A stretch of 6,666 nucleotides of DNA from Pedosphaera sp. (GTDB lineage Bacteria > Verrucomicrobiota > Verrucomicrobiae > Limisphaerales > Pedosphaeraceae): contig JAQGPB010000381.1 in the NCBI GenBank assembly GCA_028293265.1, positions 1 through 6,666 on the forward strand. Direction: 5' to 3'. How positions within the stretch are numbered: the first letter of the stretch is position 1; each line of letters begins with the position of its first letter. This document shows positions 6,245-6,666 of the stretch, piece after piece. A program made the translations under genes and the position numbers. Below the pieces are notes generated by a model. It ran no database searches, had not been told where the DNA came from, and saw only the letters and a program-made list of their open reading frames with translations.

Positions 6245-6666
6245 ATGCACTGGCAGAAAATCACTTTGGTCGGCGTAGGTTTGCTGGGCGGCTCCTTGGG
6301 GCTGGCCATCAAGCAGCGTCGTCTCGCGGCCAAGGTGGATGGCTACGTCCGCCGCACCGTCAGCATCGGCGAGTGTGAAAAGCTAGGCATCGTGGACCAC
6401 GCCACCCGCGACTTGCATCGCGCCGTGGAAAATGCCGACCTCGTCATTCTCTGCACGCCCTTGGGCCAGATGCGCGAAGTGACCGAAAAAATGCTCCCCG
6501 CCCTCAAGCCCGGCGCCATCGTCACGGATGTCGGCAGCGTGAAAGGGAGCGTGGTTGAGGAATTGGAACCGCTCGTGAAAAGCGCTGGGGCGATGTTTGT
6601 CGGCAGCCACCCCATGGCCGGCGGCGAAAAAACCGGCGCCGCCGCCGCGCGCGCCGATTTGTTTGT
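6245..6666 (+). CDS. tyrA: Prephenate dehydrogenase, N-terminal part (cut by window edge)
   Basis: The enzyme oxidatively decarboxylates prephenate (or arogenate) with NAD(P)+ in tyrosine biosynthesis, in the cytoplasm. The 140 complete codons visible cover the Rossmann domain. They show GVGLLGGSLG (10-19) for dinucleotide binding, LVILCTPLGQM (66-76), TDVGSVK (94-100) with the conserved serine, and GSHPMAGGEKTG (120-131) holding the histidine taken as catalytic in this family. GYVRR (33-37) follows the second strand; having Arg rather than Asp/Glu there leaves NADP+ use open. The all-helical dimerisation domain lies beyond the right edge, so fusion to an ACT or chorismate mutase domain cannot be judged. 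The ATG at 6245 gives the standard start (MHWQKITLVGVG) with no Shine-Dalgarno. It is on the same strand as the chelatase gene, but the 128-bp gap with a hairpin and repeat suggests its own transcript. Confidence 0.94.
   Translation, partial: MHWQKITLVGVGLLGGSLGLAIKQRRLAAKVDGYVRRTVSIGECEKLGIVDHATRDLHRAVENADLVILCTPLGQMREVTEKMLPALKPGAIVTDVGSVKGSVVEELEPLVKSAGAMFVGSHPMAGGEKTGAAAARADLF

Noticed and set aside
6124..6378. An 84-codon plus-strand open frame across the spacer before tyrA
   Set aside because: It starts in the hairpin, reads through the octamer repeat and ends inside tyrA in another frame. The product has no family resemblance.

Overview
The window looks like an ordinary chromosomal stretch from a Verrucomicrobia-type bacterium (Pedosphaera-like lineages are a reasonable guess). 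This rests on three things: a TIGR03790-family secreted protein, which I associate with Verrucomicrobia, Planctomycetes and similar phyla; fairly GC-rich coding sequence; and the near absence of Shine-Dalgarno sequences. The assignment is inference from protein character, not from a marker gene. There is no phage, IS element, CRISPR array, tRNA or rRNA that I can support.

Layout, left to right. (1) Positions 1-1139, minus strand: the N-terminal two thirds of recN, the SMC-like DNA double-strand-break repair ATPase, running off the left edge. (2) A 62-bp divergent spacer. (3) 1202-2008, plus: a PhnP-like metallo-beta-lactamase-fold hydrolase. (4) 2047-3747, plus: a secreted TIGR03790-family protein with a C-terminal TPR region, 38 bp after the previous gene and possibly co-transcribed with it. 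(5) 3748-3857: a convergent spacer almost filled by an imperfect hairpin of about 84 nt built from GTTACA/TGTAAC units. (6) 3858-4868, minus: a sugar phosphate isomerase/epimerase-like TIM-barrel protein. (7) 4869-5045: a divergent spacer with a candidate promoter facing each way. (8) 5046-5195, plus: a very basic 49-residue protein with the only strong Shine-Dalgarno in the window. (9) 5238-6116, plus: a tandem-domain CbiX-type sirohydrochlorin chelatase starting at GTG, probably read from the same promoter as the small gene. (10) 6117-6244: a spacer with a short hairpin and a threefold octamer repeat. (11) 6245-6666, plus: the start of tyrA (prephenate dehydrogenase), running off the right edge.

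The genes do not form one pathway: DNA repair, phosphodiester hydrolysis, an unknown exported protein, sugar metabolism, tetrapyrrole metal insertion and tyrosine biosynthesis sit side by side. The items most worth pursuing are the gingipain-like organisation of the TIGR03790 protein, the tiny basic protein with unusually strong expression signals, and the two unexplained intergenic repeats. I see no convincing evidence of a wholly new multi-gene system.
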